Assembly: GCF_042643245.1 (NCBI RefSeq)
Contig: NZ_JBHRSK010000004.1
Location: 1,054,001-1,118,000, forward strand
Length of the DNA stretch: 64,000 nt
Source of the DNA: Acidimangrovimonas pyrenivorans
GTDB taxonomy: Bacteria; Pseudomonadota; Alphaproteobacteria; Rhodobacterales; Rhodobacteraceae
Direction of reading: 5' to 3'
Below, piece by piece: positions 18,160-26,616 of this stretch (position 1 is its first letter; the number at the start of each line of letters is the position of its first letter). The translations under genes were made by a program, and so were the position numbers. The notes beneath the pieces are model-generated. The model did no database searches and was not told the origin of the DNA. It was given only the letters and a program-made list of their open reading frames with translations.

Positions 18160-19457
18160 GCGACTTCCTCCACCTGTTCGCGGGCCTCACCTACTCGGAG
18201 CTCACCGGACATCAGTTTCGGCAGTAGAGTGTCGCGCAGGACCGCGAGGGTCTCGGCCTCTTCTCGCGCTTCTTCCTGCCTCGCAATCATGGGTTTCACG
18301 ATCCTGTCGAATGCGATGACCACCTCCCTCGGAGGGATCGGAATAGCCGGGATTTCGAAGGCATCCTGAGGGAGCATGTTGACTGTCGTTCCATTGGAGA
18401 ACGAACGAATCTTGACGCCGATCCATGAGGCGTTCAGCGCGTAATACAGCCACTCCTTGCTCAGTGGTGAGTCTGCCTTGATCCCGACCTTGAAGAGATG
18501 CTGGGAGAAGAGCCCGCTCGGTCCGAAACTCGAAGGCACGAGCGCGGCGAACCCGATCAGTTCCAGGTCAAAGGCTTGCTCGGTGTTGGCAACGATGAGG
18601 TCCCCCGCCCTGATCTCGTGTCTGGCTTTGTGTTCCCCGTGGTAGAACTTGATGCCCTCCCTCTTGTATCCACCGCCCTCGAAGATCGAGTTCAGGTTGT
18701 GCATGGGAAGGCCGAAACCCTCTTCGCACAGGCCGCTGCCCTTGTAGCTGAGCCCACGGCTGACATCGACGTGGTCGCCGATCAATTTGTAGGTCCACCC
18801 TGCGGGCAGCCCGTCCGGACCGAAGGTGTCGGGAAAGAGCGCGGCGATGGCGGCGTCCACGTGGGCGGGCGCGCGGCCGGCGGCCTTGGCCTCGACCGGG
18901 TCGAAATCGACGAACCATGACCGGAAGAGCGCCCGCGCCATCTCCTCCAGCGTCGCCGCTGTTTTGCGGTTCAGCTCGATCTTGTCGTCGAGGGCGCCAA
19001 GAACTTCCCCGACACTCTTTCGTGTAACCCTTGGCAGGTCCGGGACCTCGATACTGGCCAACTGCTGCCAAGAAACACGCTGCCTGCCGGAAGTCCCCTC
19101 CATCCGCGAAATCGCAACCTCGCGGAACGCTTCGCTTCTCGATGCGTAGTAGACGAACTTCTCATCCGACGCGATTCTTGCTCTGGCGACAACGAACTCT
19201 GTTGAACCAAATGCCGAGTTCCCTGCCCCCAAACCACTGACCATTGCGCCTTTTCCATTCTCAAGACACGGCGTAATGCGCGCAATGAGAGTGTCCCCGT
19301 CTTGAAAGCGCGAACCCGAGCCGTTGAAGGAACGCACGGCGAAGTGCAGGATCCCTCTGTCATGCTCTGGCAATGACGCCATATCAATGAATGGGGCGTC
19401 TTCACCCTTCTGGATAGGAACCGTTGGGTTCAGTTCGGCGATGTGATCGAAGCGCAT
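18156..19457 (-). CDS. hsdS: Type I restriction enzyme, specificity subunit HsdS
   Basis: 433 residues, normal for a two-TRD specificity subunit. The first half ends with a conserved helix (LGALDDKIELNRKTAATLEEMARALFRSWFVDF) typical of the central repeat. The second target-recognition domain begins GWTYKLIGDHVDVSRG and the C-terminal conserved region repeats with PPREVVIAFDRIVKPM. The ATG overlaps the hsdM stop. The recognition sequence cannot be read from the gene. Confidence 0.93.
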   Translation of the reverse strand: MRFDHIAELNPTVPIQKGEDAPFIDMASLPEHDRGILHFAVRSFNGSGSRFQDGDTLIARITPCLENGKGAMVSGLGAGNSAFGSTEFVVARARIASDEKFVYYASRSEAFREVAISRMEGTSGRQRVSWQQLASIEVPDLPRVTRKSVGEVLGALDDKIELNRKTAATLEEMARALFRSWFVDFDPVEAKAAGRAPAHVDAAIAALFPDTFGPDGLPAGWTYKLIGDHVDVSRGLSYKGSGLCEEGFGLPMHNLNSIFEGGGYKREGIKFYHGEHKARHEIRAGDLIVANTEQAFDLELIGFAALVPSSFGPSGLFSQHLFKVGIKADSPLSKEWLYYALNASWIGVKIRSFSNGTTVNMLPQDAFEIPAIPIPPREVVIAFDRIVKPMIARQEEAREEAETLAVLRDTLLPKLMSGELRVGEAREQVEEVA

Positions 19458-20977
19458 TATTCCAGTGCCCCCAACCGAGCCTCGATCTCGGCTTCCAGTT
19501 GCCGCCCCTCGGCAAACTGCTCACGCAGGTTCATGGTGAGGCGTTCGAACGTGACCCCGAAGGGCTCGTGGTCCTCTTCGGCGGCATCAGCGCCGACATA
19601 ACGGCCTGGCGTCAGAACGAAGTTGTGGATGCGGATTTCGTCCAGTGTCGCTGACTTGCAAAATCCGGGCTCATCAGCGTAGGTGCCGGCCTCAGGCTCG
19701 CCCCGCCAAGCATGGTAGGCGCCGGCGATCTTGGCAATCTCGTCGTCCGAGAGCTGTTTCTGTCTGCGGCTTCCGGGGATCAAGGCACCCATCTTGCGGG
19801 CGTTAACGAATAGGATTTCCCCACGCCGATCACGCAACTTTGCGTCCATCGCGATACCGTTCGATTTGTCTTTGGCCAAGATCCACATGCAGGCCGGGAT
19901 CTGGGTGCCGAAGAAGAGCTGACTGGGAAGGGCAACCACCGCGTCAACGGCGTCGCCCTCGACCATGGCGCGGCGGATCTCGCCTTCACCGCCGATCATC
20001 GAGGACATCGAGCCGTTCGCCAGCACGACGCCCGCCACACCGGCCGCGGAGAGGTGGGCGTAGATGTGCTGGAGCCAGGCGAAGTTCGCGTTGCCGACCG
20101 GGGGCGCCCCATAGCTCCAACGTCGATCCTCGCGCAAGAGGTTGCCCGACCAGTCGGAGATGTTGAAGGGGGGATTGGCGAGAATGTAGTCGAAGCGCTC
20201 GTCCGGGAAGGCGTCGCGCAGGAGCGTGCCCTCCTGATTCCAGCGCAGCTCCGCGAAGATGCCGCGGATCGCGAGGTTCATACGGGCGAGGCTGAGCGTG
20301 GTGTGGTTGCGCTCCTGGCCGTAGATGGCGATGTCGGCCTTTTGGCCAGCGTGGGCGTCGATGAACTTCTCGGACTGGACGAAGAACCCCCCGGTGCCGC
20401 AGCAGGGATCGTAGACGCGCCCGCGGGTCGGCTCGATCATCTCGATCAGCGTGCCGACGACGGATTTCGGGGTGTAGAACTCACCCCCGCGCTTGCCCTC
20501 GTTCGAGGCGAACTCGCCAATGAAGTATTCGTAGATGCGGCCGATCAGGTCGAAGTCGGCGCCGGTGCCCCCGAGCTTGAGATTGGTGAAGAGGTCGATG
20601 AGGCCCGAGACGATCGACTTGTCGAGGCTCTCCCGGCCGTAGACCTTGGGCAGCGCGCCCTTGAGGGAGCTGTTGTCCGCTTCGATCGCCCGCATGGCGT
20701 CGTCGACCATGACACCAATCCGGGGATCCTTGGCGTGACCGGCGAGGTAGGACCAGCGCGCCTTCTCGGGCACCCAGAAGACGTTCTCGGCGATGTATTC
20801 CTCGGGATCCTCGGCGTCGGCATAATCGTCGGCCACGAGCTGTTCATGCATCTTCTCGAAGGCGGCGGAGACGTATCGCAGGAACAGCAGGCCCAGGGCC
20901 ACATGCTTGTATTCGCCTGCGTCCATCGCGCCGCGCATCTTGTCCGCGGCCGCGAATAGTGTCTTCTCGATGCTCAC
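19457..20977 (-). CDS. hsdM: Type I restriction enzyme, N6-adenine methyltransferase HsdM
   Basis: 506 residues. The N-terminal HsdM helical domain is followed by the methyltransferase fold with SAM-binding DPCCGTGGFFVQ and catalytic motif IV ILANPPFN. The start is GTG at 20977, with AGGGATGG upstream. It is the first gene of the operon hsdM-hsdS-HEPN-DUF4268-hsdR, all coupled by overlaps or near contacts. Confidence 0.95.
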   Translation of the reverse strand: MSIEKTLFAAADKMRGAMDAGEYKHVALGLLFLRYVSAAFEKMHEQLVADDYADAEDPEEYIAENVFWVPEKARWSYLAGHAKDPRIGVMVDDAMRAIEADNSSLKGALPKVYGRESLDKSIVSGLIDLFTNLKLGGTGADFDLIGRIYEYFIGEFASNEGKRGGEFYTPKSVVGTLIEMIEPTRGRVYDPCCGTGGFFVQSEKFIDAHAGQKADIAIYGQERNHTTLSLARMNLAIRGIFAELRWNQEGTLLRDAFPDERFDYILANPPFNISDWSGNLLREDRRWSYGAPPVGNANFAWLQHIYAHLSAAGVAGVVLANGSMSSMIGGEGEIRRAMVEGDAVDAVVALPSQLFFGTQIPACMWILAKDKSNGIAMDAKLRDRRGEILFVNARKMGALIPGSRRQKQLSDDEIAKIAGAYHAWRGEPEAGTYADEPGFCKSATLDEIRIHNFVLTPGRYVGADAAEEDHEPFGVTFERLTMNLREQFAEGRQLEAEIEARLGALE

Positions 20978-20997
20978 TCGTCCATCCCTGTTGTAGA

Positions 20998-21030
20998 TCT
21001 GCTGCGTCTACGATCAGCCGACGCAGCAGA
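20998..21030. promoter_or_regulatory. Perfect inverted repeat upstream of hsdM
   Basis: TCTGCTGCGTC and GACGCAGCAGA form an 11-base perfect dyad with an 11-base spacer, 21 bases before the hsdM start. It could be an operator or a leader hairpin controlling the operon. No regulator gene is adjacent. Confidence 0.55.
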
Positions 21031-21149
21031 CAACTTTTCGGGGAAACGTGCCCTGAAACTGGGCAAGGATCAATCCTTGGGGCGAGGTGCCTATTGATCC
21101 AGCCCATGGTCGGCGAGCTCGCTCGGCCCCTCGAGGACATCTTTATTGA

Positions 21150-21413
21150 TCATGCCGCACCTTCGGTCGGCTGGTTGGCAGTCAACGCATCGACAATGCG
21201 GCCAACGCGGTCCTCAACATTGTAGGATTGGAACACGAAGCCGGGGCCACGTTTCCCGCTGCGGCTTTTCTTGAGCCCGATCTCGCGGGCGGCGTTCGAG
21301 CCAGGCTCCACGGGGAGAGCGTAGGCAGGGATGAAGTAGCGGGGATTGCCATAGATGTCGCGGTCGATGCGAACGGTCATCTCCAGGATTTCAGATTTGT
21401 TCAGGGTTTTCAT
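21150..21413 (-). CDS. Small uncharacterised protein (GNPRY type)
   Basis: 87 residues, no recognised domain. It contains DRDIYGNPRYFIP and a basic LKKSRSGKRGPGF. The small protein at 24889 shares GNPRY in a similar position, suggesting both belong to one small island-associated family. Lies alone between the hsd operon and the kfrA-like gene. Confidence 0.5.
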   Translation of the reverse strand: MKTLNKSEILEMTVRIDRDIYGNPRYFIPAYALPVEPGSNAAREIGLKKSRSGKRGPGFVFQSYNVEDRVGRIVDALTANQPTEGAA

Positions 21414-21474
21414 TTCGGTGCTCTTGAGTTGTCAGGGTGAATGGGATGCTGTCTTTGGCAGTGACGCCCGGTGA

Positions 21475-21927
21475 TCATTCCGGTTCGTCTTCGACCTCGT
21501 CGTCAGCCTCGAGAAGCGAACGCAGGTAGGTGACCTCCTGCCGGTAGCGTTCGGCCTCGGCCTTGGCCTTGCTGAGCTCTTCGGCATGATCGCGGTGCTG
21601 CAGCGCGAGCTGCCGTTGATGTTCTTCGAGAAGACTGCTGCGCTGGTTCAGCAGAAGGGTCTCAACCCCCTGCTTCAACCGCGCGAGACCGGACGCGAGT
21701 GCTTCCTGGAGGACAGTCGGCAGCGGGACCTCGGGCTGATGAAGTTCCGCCTCCTTTTCCCGGGTGGCCAGATGCTGCATCCAGATGCCCTCGACGCGGC
21801 CCAGATTGCCTACGCTCCCCATGTGCTTGTGAATCTCCCAGCTCGAGACCTCGCCCCCCTTGTCGGCCTCCAGGGCCTTGCCTGCCTGAATGATTTCTTC
21901 GCTACTGAAGATCGGTTTGCGTGCCAT
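21475..21927 (-). CDS. KfrA-like DNA-binding protein
   Basis: 150 residues from the ATG at 21927 (AAGGA upstream). The N-terminal half, FSSEEIIQAGKALEADKGG then SVGNLGRVEGIWMQ, matches the KfrA N-terminal plasmid-replication-region DNA-binding domain. The C-terminal half is a long charged coiled coil (QRQLALQHRDHAEELSKAKA) with an acidic end. KfrA proteins support plasmid maintenance, so this gene and the divergent PrimPol gene suggest a plasmid-like or mobile origin. Confidence 0.75.
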   Translation of the reverse strand: MARKPIFSSEEIIQAGKALEADKGGEVSSWEIHKHMGSVGNLGRVEGIWMQHLATREKEAELHQPEVPLPTVLQEALASGLARLKQGVETLLLNQRSSLLEEHQRQLALQHRDHAEELSKAKAEAERYRQEVTYLRSLLEADDEVEDEPE

Positions 21928-22205
21928 GTTGCGATCCTTTCGTGGTTGGCATGCATGAAAAGGGAGCGGTTCGGCGAAAACCAAAGCAAAAAGATTCTCC
22001 CCTCGCCCAGCCAGATCGCGGGGCGCGAAAGAGACGATCTTTTGCATTGTCTGATGTGTTCGTAAGTATGTTTGTCAGGTTGGTAAGTCAGTTCGATTGG
22101 TCGGTTTGAAAGTCACTGAACGGAACCGAGCCGTCTTCGTGGGAGCGGGTTCAGTTCCGACCGTGACACGCTTCTGCATTCTGGCTCTGGGCGCACTTCC
22201 GGGGG

Positions 22206-23513
22206 ATGCAAAATCTGCCCTCCCGCGCCGCAGCGCCCCGTCTCGACCTCGCCGACCTCCAGCCCGAGGATTACGTCGACCTACTCCATCCTGCAGGCCA
22301 GCATGGCCGACCCGCGCTGTTGTGGTTCCAGGAAGATGCCCCTCGGAACCTCTGCGCTTCATCGGCCAGTTTGAACCTGGCCATGCCGGGCCTGATCGAC
22401 GGCCGCGCCTATCTGTCGATGAATCGCTTCCGGGCCCGGCGCTGCTCCAGCCAGATCACTGCGCTCAATGCGCTCTACGCGGATCTCGACTGGCACAAGA
22501 CAGCGCTTTGGAGGGATCATCCAACGGAGGATGTGGAGGACGCCATCTTCCGGCGCCTCGATGCCGCAAACGTGCCGCTCCCTTCGGTGCTGCTAAGCAG
22601 TGGTCGTGGAACCGCGGCTATCTGGCTTGTCCACGAGATGCCCACAGCGGCTCTGAGCCGATGGCAGGCCGCGATCGGGGCATTGAACGAATTCCTGCGG
22701 CCCTTTGGTGCGGACCGCGCAAGCCAGGATCCCGCACGTGTGTTCCGTGTGCCCGGAACCATCAACGAGAAATCCGGCAGACGGGTGCGAGTCGCGGGCG
22801 GATCCGGCCTGCGCCACGACTTCGACAGCTTGGCCGACATCATCTTTCGCGCCGTGGGGCGCCCGACGCGGGACGAACTGCAAGCAGCGCGGTTGTCGAC
22901 GGCGAGGCGGTCGCGTCTCGCCCCCACGGGGGGCAACATGCCGCGCGGCCTTTCGCCCAGGGAACGGTTCCGGCAGATAAGGGAGGATCTCGACCGGGTT
23001 CGCATTGCCTGGGGCGGCGAGGTCCCGGAGGGAAAGCGCAACACTTGGCTCCACCTGTATGCGACTGCCCTGACACACGATCCAGACATCAAGGAGATCG
23101 CGCATGAGATCGCCGACGCGGCGCAGCGCGGCACGCCCGATCTGCCCGACAAGGAAGTCGCCGTCATCATCCGCGCAGGCGAGCGGCAGGCAAACAGCAG
23201 CATCGGCACCGGTGTGATGTCGGACGGGAGATACCACTATTCAGGGGATCGGATCGCGGAAATGCTCGACATCTCCGGCGAGGACGCACGCGCGCTCGGC
23301 CTGCGCCAGGTCATTCCGACGAATGCCCGTAGGGAAAGACGGGCAGACGCAGAGCGCGAACGCCGCGCTCGGAAGGGAGCGAAGTCACGGGCGGAGTGGC
23401 TCGCCGCCAACAGCGCGTCGCGCACCAGGCCGTGGGAACAACTCGGCATGGGTCGCAGCACCTACTACAAACACCTGAAGTCCGGCACCCTGCCAGAACT
23501 GCCCGTGGGCTGA
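22206..23513 (+). CDS. PrimPol-type (archaeo-eukaryotic primase) replication protein
   Basis: 435 residues. YADLDWHK (D93, D95) is the metal-binding DxD of archaeo-eukaryotic primases. LLSSGRGTAAIWLV and DPARVFRVPGTINEK are the further motifs seen in RepB-like/PrimPol replication proteins of mobile elements. The C-terminal part (about 330-435) has GRYHYSGDRIAEMLDISGEDARALGL and RTRPWEQLGMGRSTYYKHL, probably helix-turn-helix DNA binding. Likely initiates or primes replication of the element. A decayed second copy of its 3' part lies at 33906-34440. Confidence 0.75.
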   Translation: MQNLPSRAAAPRLDLADLQPEDYVDLLHPAGQHGRPALLWFQEDAPRNLCASSASLNLAMPGLIDGRAYLSMNRFRARRCSSQITALNALYADLDWHKTALWRDHPTEDVEDAIFRRLDAANVPLPSVLLSSGRGTAAIWLVHEMPTAALSRWQAAIGALNEFLRPFGADRASQDPARVFRVPGTINEKSGRRVRVAGGSGLRHDFDSLADIIFRAVGRPTRDELQAARLSTARRSRLAPTGGNMPRGLSPRERFRQIREDLDRVRIAWGGEVPEGKRNTWLHLYATALTHDPDIKEIAHEIADAAQRGTPDLPDKEVAVIIRAGERQANSSIGTGVMSDGRYHYSGDRIAEMLDISGEDARALGLRQVIPTNARRERRADAERERRARKGAKSRAEWLAANSASRTRPWEQLGMGRSTYYKHLKSGTLPELPVG

Positions 23514-23728
23514 GGCTGGACAGGTCCGTGTCCGCGACAAGGGGAACCACCGGGATGGGGCGACGGCCTTGGGAGCTTTTCTACCCAAAACCTCTACCCA
23601 TGAAGGCTCCTCCACCAACTCACCACAAGAGCCTGAAACCGGCTGAACTGGCGCACATCCGACCGCTCAACACCAACTGGGCAACCTGTGCTCCCTGTGC
23701 TCCCTGCTCTCGCTGCCGCAAAACGACC
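23514..23728. repeat. 3' flank shared with the remnant at 33906-34440
   Basis: The sequence after the PrimPol stop (to about 23660) is nearly identical to 34290-34440, so the duplication extends past the gene. A small tandem repeat of CCTGTGCTC (about 2.5 copies near 23686-23712) follows. No gene seen. Confidence 0.6.
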
Positions 23729-24346
23729 CTACTCGTCGTCGATCAAGACCAGGAAGTGATCAGGCAACGGCCGCTGCAACTCGCAGGCAGTGCCAATGGG
23801 GGCGTTCAGCCAAGTCTCCCATTCTATCGGCTCGGTCAAGACCACGGGCATGGCCTTGGGGTGAAAGGCCCTCACCACGGCATTCGGCGCGCAGGTCAAG
23901 AACGCGAACAGGTCATCCTGGGTCTCACCGTCCTTGACTTTACGAACCGAGCGCCATCCACGGGTCTCGATCCCCGCGAAGAACATCTTCAGGCTTGGAT
24001 CAGCCGGGCCGAACCACTGGTTCCCGCCCTTGACCGGCTCCGCGAAGGAGGTGACCGGCACGAGGCAGCGATGCTCCGGTCCCAGCCAACGCCGCCAGTG
24101 GGGCGAGCTTAGGTTGCGCACGTTGGTGACACCGGGATCGCGCTGCGTCTTGAGGACGGATGGCGGAGACGGCATGCCCCATCGCGCCTTAACCAGTTCA
24201 AGACCGTCGCGATCATGACGGATGATCGGTGCCATCTGGTCCGGGTAGAACCTGTCGGGTCCCAGGTTGCCCGCCCTATCCGACAGGCCCTTGAAAAGGC
24301 TGCGCATCGCTTCTTGGGCAGTGGTGCTGGAATAGAGGTTACACAC
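23729..24346 (-). CDS. SRAP (SOS response-associated peptidase) family protein, YedK/HMCES type
   Basis: 205 residues. SRAP proteins crosslink to abasic sites in single-stranded DNA through the invariant Cys2, which is exposed after removal of the first residue; here the protein begins (GTG)-Cys-Asn. Also visible are TNVRNL, CLVPVTSFAEPV with the catalytic Glu, and HPKAMPVVL with the catalytic His. It is three bases downstream of a zinc-ribbon gene and likely cotranscribed. The GTG start is fixed by the need for Cys2. Confidence 0.92.
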   Translation of the reverse strand: MCNLYSSTTAQEAMRSLFKGLSDRAGNLGPDRFYPDQMAPIIRHDRDGLELVKARWGMPSPPSVLKTQRDPGVTNVRNLSSPHWRRWLGPEHRCLVPVTSFAEPVKGGNQWFGPADPSLKMFFAGIETRGWRSVRKVKDGETQDDLFAFLTCAPNAVVRAFHPKAMPVVLTEPIEWETWLNAPIGTACELQRPLPDHFLVLIDDE

Positions 24347-24349
24347 CGC

Positions 24350-24661
24350 TCAGGCCCTCTCATCGCGCCATATCCAGCGAACAATCTGTCTGACGGGCCT
24401 GCGCACCGTCAAGTCAGGCAGATCGCTGGGCGCGGGAACGCGCCAGCTGACGTCCAAATCGGTTGTCTTGCACCTGGAACAGGGAAACGGCGCCATGTGC
24501 AGGGGATGGTCCGGCCCCAGCACCTTGACAAGATCCGAGGCCCAGTAGTGCGCCCTCTTCCGGCAAAATGGACAGCGCAGTGTGATCAACACACCTGAGG
24601 TCGCACCATCGACGAGACGCTGGGCACGAAAAGGGTTGGCTGATGGTCGCGGCACTGGCAT
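24350..24661 (-). CDS. Small zinc-ribbon-like protein upstream of SRAP
   Basis: 103 residues from the ATG at 24661. Two CxxC knuckles, CPFCRK and CSRCKT, 30 residues apart, indicate a zinc ribbon. The C terminus is basic with Trp (VRQIVRWIWRDERA). No family recognised. Tight coupling to the SRAP gene suggests a joint role in handling DNA damage or single-stranded DNA; this is inference. No clear Shine-Dalgarno is seen, so the start is uncertain. Confidence 0.55.
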   Translation of the reverse strand: MPVPRPSANPFRAQRLVDGATSGVLITLRCPFCRKRAHYWASDLVKVLGPDHPLHMAPFPCSRCKTTDLDVSWRVPAPSDLPDLTVRRPVRQIVRWIWRDERA

Positions 24662-24686
24662 GAGAGGAACATACCAGGAACATTTA

Positions 24687-24700
24687 TTGATCTCAATCAA
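24687..24700 (-). promoter_or_regulatory. FNR/Anr-type dyad upstream of the zinc-ribbon/SRAP pair
   Basis: TTGATCTCAATCAA is a perfect TTGAT-N4-ATCAA palindrome, the consensus for FNR-family oxygen sensors. It lies 26 bases before the start of the small zinc-ribbon gene. A chance match is possible. Confidence 0.45.
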
Positions 24701-24888
24701 CGCAGAGCCAAGCTGCACAAACGCATATGGCCCGCCGTTGCGCAGTGGGCCCCTGGCGCACAGTAAGAAAAAGAGAAGCAAAGAAAGTCAAAAAAACGGC
24801 GCGATTCTTCTTAGCTCGCGGCCGAGCTTCTCCATTTCCTTTCTTGGGGCAGGAAGACCAGACCCCGCGACAAGAGAAAGGCACGACA

Positions 24889-25116
24889 ATGACCAAGAGT
24901 TATACGATCACCGGCAACTTCCAAATCCTCAAGCATCTTGGCCACACCAAGATGGGCAATCCGCGCTACCTCGTCGCGATCGACGGCGAGGTGTTCAAGA
25001 CACTCCCGAACAGTGGAGAGGTCCACGGGTTGCGCGACTTGGCTGGGAAGACGGTTACCGCAAGCTACAAGTCCTACCGCAACGACCTCGCGGCCTTCAA
25101 CTTCCGCGCCACCTGA
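24889..25116 (+). CDS. Small uncharacterised protein (GNPRY type)
   Basis: 75 residues from the ATG at 24889, preceded by GAGAAAGG. The compact sequence with TKMGNPRYLVAIDGEVFKT and TVTASYKSYRNDL looks like a small beta-rich domain. It shares GNPRY with the gene at 21150. Function unknown. A stem TGCCGTC/GACGGCA (25128-25149) follows the stop and may end transcription. Confidence 0.6.
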   Translation: MTKSYTITGNFQILKHLGHTKMGNPRYLVAIDGEVFKTLPNSGEVHGLRDLAGKTVTASYKSYRNDLAAFNFRAT

Positions 25117-25229
25117 CACATCGGCAGTGCCGTCTCGGTCGCGACGGCATCCCTGGGTGTCGGCCCTCCCTCACGCTTCCGGCACAACAGATCTTTGAAG
25201 TGCCAAAGAGGACCGTCCGCATGCAATAG

Positions 25230-25394
25230 ATGCGCTTGTCGCGAATGGGTAAAGAAGATATCGAAGTCGGAGGCTTCCAACTATATGTAGGTAGATCCAG
25301 ATCTTGCGAGTTACGAACAAGTTTGCACGGTCGATCAAGTATAGTGCGCTCCGGATTGGACAGTCTTAAAGAGAAGGCCAAACGAGATGACTGA
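25230..25394 (+). CDS. Possible small ORF coupled to the DUF262 gene
   Basis: A 54-codon frame (ATG at 25230, alternative ATG at 25245) with KEDIEVGGFQLYVGRSR and a basic C terminus. Its stop overlaps the DUF262 start by eight bases (ATGACTGA), the arrangement of coupled genes. It has no clear ribosome binding site and no known family. It may be a real small component or a gene remnant. Confidence 0.3.
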   Translation: MRLSRMGKEDIEVGGFQLYVGRSRSCELRTSLHGRSSIVRSGLDSLKEKAKRDD

Positions 25395-26616
25395 AATCGA
25401 AGGTTTGCAAGATGAGGATGAACCTCTTGGCGTTGGAAAAATGGTCATCGCGGCCGGAGCCTCTGACAAGGAAATAGAAAAGCATTTCGAAACTGGGCGT
25501 TTACGGGTCGTCCAAGAAAAGAACGACTTCTTCTTGGCGCATGTGCTCAGCTTCATCCAAGGAGGTAGTGAGAGTCGCGTCTGGGGGAACCTGCGGCCAG
25601 AATATCAGCGGCGTCTCAGGTGGGACAATAAGAAGAAGAGTAAGCTCATCGAGAGCTTCATAATGAACATACCGGTTCCACCGATCTTTCTTTACGAGAA
25701 GACGTTAGGAAAGTTCGAGGTCATGGACGGTCAGCAACGCCTCAATGCGATTTCTGAGTTCTGGGCAGGGAACTTTGCTTTGGAGGGATTGAAGATATGG
25801 GAAGCATTGAACGGTCGGACTTACGCTCAACTGCCACCACTTGTTCGGCGAGGGCTGGAGCGCGCCAAGATCTCGGCCATAACCTTAATGTCCGACACAT
25901 CCGGAAGTGAGGACAATAGCATTGAACTGAGGGCTCAGGTCTTCGAGAGATTGAACACGGGAGGAGAGCGGCTAAACCCGCAAGAACTGCGGAACTCCCT
26001 ATATTCTGGACCATTCAACGACATGATCGTTTCTCTTTCGAAAGAGAGCGATTTTACAGGTTCGTGGGACATTCCAAACCATGAAGAAAATACTCTGGCA
26101 GATGAGAGTGTTACTGAAGCTCTGCGGAACAACATCCTTTTTAAGAGGATGACAGACGTCGAGATCGTCCTGCGCTTTTACGCCTTTCAGAATGACGAAA
26201 AGATTTCCGGTTCCGTGCGATCCATGTTGGACACAACAATGAAGGTCAATCGGACCATGGATAGCGCGGGGATCGCAAAGGCAAGAAAAGAGTTTCTCGA
26301 TACGATTTCGCTTGCACGTGACGTGTTCGGCGACGATGTGTTTCGGCTACCCTCAACGGCAGAAGGGAAGCCTGGGAAGTTGTCCAAGCCGCTCTATGAT
26401 GCAGAAATAGTCTCCCTTTTCCGGCTTCTCGACCGCGCGGACAACATCAGGGCTCATGCGCCAGAGATTAAGGTTGCGGTGATGAATCTCGCGCTACCCG
26501 ATGCCCCTACCTACGAACTGATGGTCGGACGAGGCAATACCGCACTTACAATCAAGGAAAGGATCACCAAGGTTCAAGATGTAATCCAAGGTATCCTCAA
26601 CAATGGCGAGTCTTGA
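25387..26616 (+). CDS. DUF262 (GmrSD N-terminal type) protein, probable defence component
   Basis: 409 residues. DUF262 is a ParB/Srx-like fold found in the type IV restriction enzyme GmrSD, BrxU, SspE and related systems. Visible are PEYQRRLRWDNKKKSKLIESF followed by PVPPIFLYE, the hallmark VMDGQQRLNAI and QVFERLNTGGERLNPQELRN. There is no HNH/DUF1524 nuclease domain at the C terminus, so a partner nuclease is expected; the next gene, which overlaps by 14 bases, is a HEPN protein. GAGAAGG precedes the ATG. Base composition is clearly more A+T-rich than the surroundings, pointing to recent transfer. Confidence 0.85.
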   Translation: MTEIEGLQDEDEPLGVGKMVIAAGASDKEIEKHFETGRLRVVQEKNDFFLAHVLSFIQGGSESRVWGNLRPEYQRRLRWDNKKKSKLIESFIMNIPVPPIFLYEKTLGKFEVMDGQQRLNAISEFWAGNFALEGLKIWEALNGRTYAQLPPLVRRGLERAKISAITLMSDTSGSEDNSIELRAQVFERLNTGGERLNPQELRNSLYSGPFNDMIVSLSKESDFTGSWDIPNHEENTLADESVTEALRNNILFKRMTDVEIVLRFYAFQNDEKISGSVRSMLDTTMKVNRTMDSAGIAKARKEFLDTISLARDVFGDDVFRLPSTAEGKPGKLSKPLYDAEIVSLFRLLDRADNIRAHAPEIKVAVMNLALPDAPTYELMVGRGNTALTIKERITKVQDVIQGILNNGES

